Below, piece by piece: positions 4,363 through 5,793 of a stretch of 5,793 nt of DNA. Position numbers and translations under genes: made by a program. A model generated the notes under the pieces. That model was given only the letters and a program-made list of their open reading frames with translations. It ran no database searches and was not told the DNA's origin. Location of the stretch: positions 1-5,793 of the forward strand of contig CAYYQD010000079.1 in the NCBI GenBank assembly GCA_964473735.1. Direction: 5' to 3'. Position 1 is the first letter of the stretch. Every line of letters begins with the position of its first letter. This stretch comes from JAADCS01 sp964473735. Lineage in GTDB: Bacteria; Hydrothermota; Hydrothermia; LBFQ01.

Positions 4363-5055
4363 ATGCCCAAGAGTAAGAGGATACTCTTCTACGGGGCTAT
4401 TACCCTGATAGCCGTCTTCTTCTGGAACTCTGGCGTTCTATACCCCGTTCGCATGTTGGCCGTCTTCTTCCACGAGCTCTCTCACCTCATCGTTGCCCTC
4501 CTAACGGGTGGAAAAGTAAGGGAGTTTATACTGGTCCCCGGGGAAGGAGGGTACGTTTTAACGGAGGGTGGGAACCTCCCACTTATAGCCCTGTCCGGAT
4601 ATACAGGTTCCCTGCTAAGCGGCTTAGCCGTGCTCCTCGTATCCGACCGCACATCCCTTGACCGTTGGGTGTCAGGGATACTGGGGGCGATCGTAATATT
4701 CGTGGGTTTCGCCTTCGGGGATAGCCTATTTACGGCCCTCTTCTGCCTCATAACCGGGGCCGTCCTGATGGGTATAGCCCTCTTCCTTCCTCCCGAGATA
4801 AACGACCTCATCCTCCGGTTCGTAGGCCTATCCGTGATGCTTTACGCCCCTTACGACGTCCTTACGGACGTCTTTCTCTCCAACGGATACGTGAGCGACG
4901 CCGGTCTCCTGTCGGAATCTTTAGGGGGATCCGCGAAGTTCTGGGGATGGGTATGGCTCCTGACCTCGGGCATAACGATAGCCGGAGCCTTCATCTACCT
5001 GCTCGGGAAACCTCTCCCCGGCGAGGAGGAAAGGCAGGAGCAATCGTCCGGATGA
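4363..5055 (+). CDS. M50B-type membrane zinc metalloprotease
   Basis: This 230-residue integral membrane protein has about six hydrophobic segments. It carries HELSH (His37, Glu38, His41), the HExxH zinc site, inside an early membrane segment followed by LLTGGKV. A glycine-rich LSGYTGSLLSG segment (77-87) follows, then the acidic motif around Asp165/Asp169 and SDA (178-180) in the last third. This order matches the peptidase M50B-like family, which is related to site-2 proteases but lacks a PDZ domain. It would act in the cytoplasmic membrane. Its substrate is unknown and family members are largely uncharacterised. The ATG begins on the base after the tnaA TGA (TGAATG) and no good Shine-Dalgarno is placed for it, so translation probably depends on termination-reinitiation from tnaA. 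The tail after residue 217 is short, charged and cytosolic-looking. No clear terminator follows. Confidence 0.85.
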   Translation: MPKSKRILFYGAITLIAVFFWNSGVLYPVRMLAVFFHELSHLIVALLTGGKVREFILVPGEGGYVLTEGGNLPLIALSGYTGSLLSGLAVLLVSDRTSLDRWVSGILGAIVIFVGFAFGDSLFTALFCLITGAVLMGIALFLPPEINDLILRFVGLSVMLYAPYDVLTDVFLSNGYVSDAGLLSESLGGSAKFWGWVWLLTSGITIAGAFIYLLGKPLPGEEERQEQSSG

Positions 5056-5057
5056 TG

Positions 5058-5147
5058 CGGTTAGACCACCATCTGTTCCTGCCGCGACGATGGAAGATAC
5101 CCGGCAACGCTCCGATAATGCGCCATGGATGGAGCGGGGCCTAACCG
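5058..5147 (-). repeat. Inverted repeat enclosing a 90-base segment
   Basis: CGGTTAGACC (5058-5067) and GGCCTAACCG (5138-5147) match as inverses except for one pair, A5065 against C5140. On a minus-strand RNA that position becomes a G-U pair, giving a full 10-bp helix. Smaller complementary segments inside (TGCCG 5080-5084 with CGGCA 5102-5106) could extend the fold. It starts 3 bases after the M50B stop codon. Confidence 0.4.
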
Positions 5148-5180
5148 TTGCGGCCTATGGGAAAGGGATAGCACGATGTA

Positions 5181-5218
5181 GGTACCACTTATACGGGATT
5201 CGTACCCAAAGTGATACC
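5181..5218. repeat. 38-base inverted-arm element 2
   Basis: The left arm GGTACCACTT (5181-5190) and right arm AAGTGATACC (5209-5218) are inverses with one mismatch (C5185 against A5214), which becomes a G-U pair on the minus strand. Total length, arm sequence and arm spacing match element 1 at 2117-2154, while the 18-20 base centre does not. An inner GGG/CCC pairing (5195-5197 with 5204-5206) can lengthen the hairpin here but not in element 1. Confidence 0.62.
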
Positions 5219-5275
5219 TCACGGCTCTTTTCTCTGGTTTGATGGGACTGGGTATGCGAAATACGGTGCGACGCC

Positions 5276-5793
5276 CTACCTTACCATCACCTTAAAGATG
5301 TCCCTGCCAGCTATAACGAAATAGACGCCCCTTGGTAGTGAGACCCTGCCCTTGCCCTCATAAACTAACCTACCGGAGGCGGAATAGACCCGACCGAAAG
5401 TCAGCAACGTCAAACTACCACCCGAAACATCAAACGGAGGGGATCCTTCCTCTTCCCTTCCTTCGTCCGCAGATATGATCCCCGGGGTCGTCCTCGTGAA
5501 AAAAACCATGGCCGTGGGAAACCTCCTGTCGTTGCCCCAAACACCGTACAGCGCACCTTCGTTGAACACGAAGCCCATGTAATCTCCACCGGTCGTATCA
5601 TCAAACATAAGAAACGTATCGCTTGAGACCCTCCCACCGTATATCCAGCTGGCCCCCCTATCAACGCTCTTGGCCCACTCAACCCTCCACGCCTTCGTGA
5701 TATAATCCACGGTATCCGACCTCTCCTTCCAGAAAACGAACCACACTCCCGCACTCTGCACTATAACGGGCTGTATCTGGTCGTTTGATAGCG
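5276..5793 (-). CDS. Secreted Asp-box (sialidase-like) repeat protein with T9SS sorting tail, C-terminal part
   Basis: The reading frame stays open to the window edge, so this is the C-terminal end (about 171 codons) of a larger protein whose start lies beyond 5793. The GTG at 5759-5761 is an internal valine. The segment at 5645-5668 encodes S-V-D-R-G-A-S-W, an exact S-x-D-x-G-x-x-W Asp-box as in BNR/sialidase-type beta-propellers. It is followed by a GDYMGF plus GVWGND region typical of the next blade. The last 50 or so residues (glycine- and valine-rich, with ASGRLVYEG, then LPRGVYFV and a closing FKVMVR) look like a T9SS type A sorting domain, which directs export across the outer membrane and is usually cleaved. 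Whether it has sialidase activity cannot be judged: catalytic residues would lie outside the window, and many such propellers are only binding or surface proteins. Confidence 0.82.
   Translation of the reverse strand, partial: LSNDQIQPVIVQSAGVWFVFWKERSDTVDYITKAWRVEWAKSVDRGASWIYGGRVSSDTFLMFDDTTGGDYMGFVFNEGALYGVWGNDRRFPTAMVFFTRTTPGIISADEGREEEGSPPFDVSGGSLTLLTFGRVYSASGRLVYEGKGRVSLPRGVYFVIAGRDIFKVMVR

Larger units (their letters stand above)
5056..5275. other. Convergent spacer without a gene
   Basis: These 220 bases separate the converging M50B gene and the Asp-box protein gene. I see no supportable coding frame and no classic hairpin with a T-run for either gene. The stretch holds a long-range inverted repeat (5058-5067 with 5138-5147) and the second 38-base inverted-arm element (5181-5218). 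Either could end transcription on the minus strand, where both pair better. Confidence 0.6.

Noticed and set aside
4947..5144. Plus-strand frame overlapping the end of the M50B gene
   Set aside because: It is out of frame with a well-supported gene, continues into the inverted-repeat spacer, and its composition is unlike the neighbouring proteins.
5410..5754. Second minus-strand frame inside the Asp-box protein gene
   Set aside because: It is a shifted frame rich in Arg and Gly; the other frame has the Asp-box and T9SS tail.
5759..5761. GTG as the start of the Asp-box protein
   Set aside because: The frame is open from here to the window end and codes for plausible propeller sequence, so this is an internal valine of a truncated gene.

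Overview
This window reads as chromosomal DNA of a bacterium, probably thermophilic and outside the well-studied phyla. Three signs point that way. Isoleucine is mostly encoded by ATA and AGG is frequent for arginine. The partial gene at the right edge carries a Bacteroidetes/FCB-style type IX secretion (T9SS type A) sorting tail. Most genes have no Shine-Dalgarno sequence but a TAnAAT box 6-9 bases before the start codon, the arrangement of leaderless transcripts. An uncultivated FCB-like or WOR-3-like lineage would fit, but that placement is inference. No transposase, integrase, CRISPR array or phage gene is visible.

Layout from left to right. Positions 1-100 are non-coding. A small acidic protein of unknown function (101-358, minus) is divergent from an NAD(P)+-dependent aldehyde dehydrogenase (488-1975, plus). 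Their shared 129-base spacer holds a -10 box for each gene and two dyads, one of which overlaps the aldehyde dehydrogenase promoter. A strong intrinsic terminator (1997-2022) ends that gene. Next is a gene-free stretch of about 385 bases with several inverted repeats. A MutT/MTH1-like Nudix hydrolase follows (2409-2879, TTG start), then tRNA-His on the minus strand (2888-2962). A short spacer carries divergent promoters for the tRNA and for tryptophanase (tnaA, 3022-4362). A membrane-embedded M50B-type metalloprotease (4363-5055) starts on the base after the tnaA stop codon. A 220-base convergent spacer with more inverted repeats separates it from the C-terminal end of a secreted Asp-box (sialidase-like) protein with a T9SS tail (5276-5793, minus), which runs off the window.

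The genes do not form one pathway. The only clear operon is tnaA plus the M50B gene. Tryptophanase would release indole, pyruvate and ammonia from tryptophan, and a role for the membrane protease in that context is not obvious. The Nudix protein probably cleans oxidised nucleotides, and the aldehyde dehydrogenase oxidises an unidentified (semi)aldehyde.

The most unusual material is non-coding. The octamer GGTATCAC (or its complement) occurs four times, always between genes. Two intergenic elements have the same 38-base length, with conserved inverted arms and unrelated centres. Together with the repeated leaderless promoter layout, these are the best leads. No complete new system is evident from the sequence alone.
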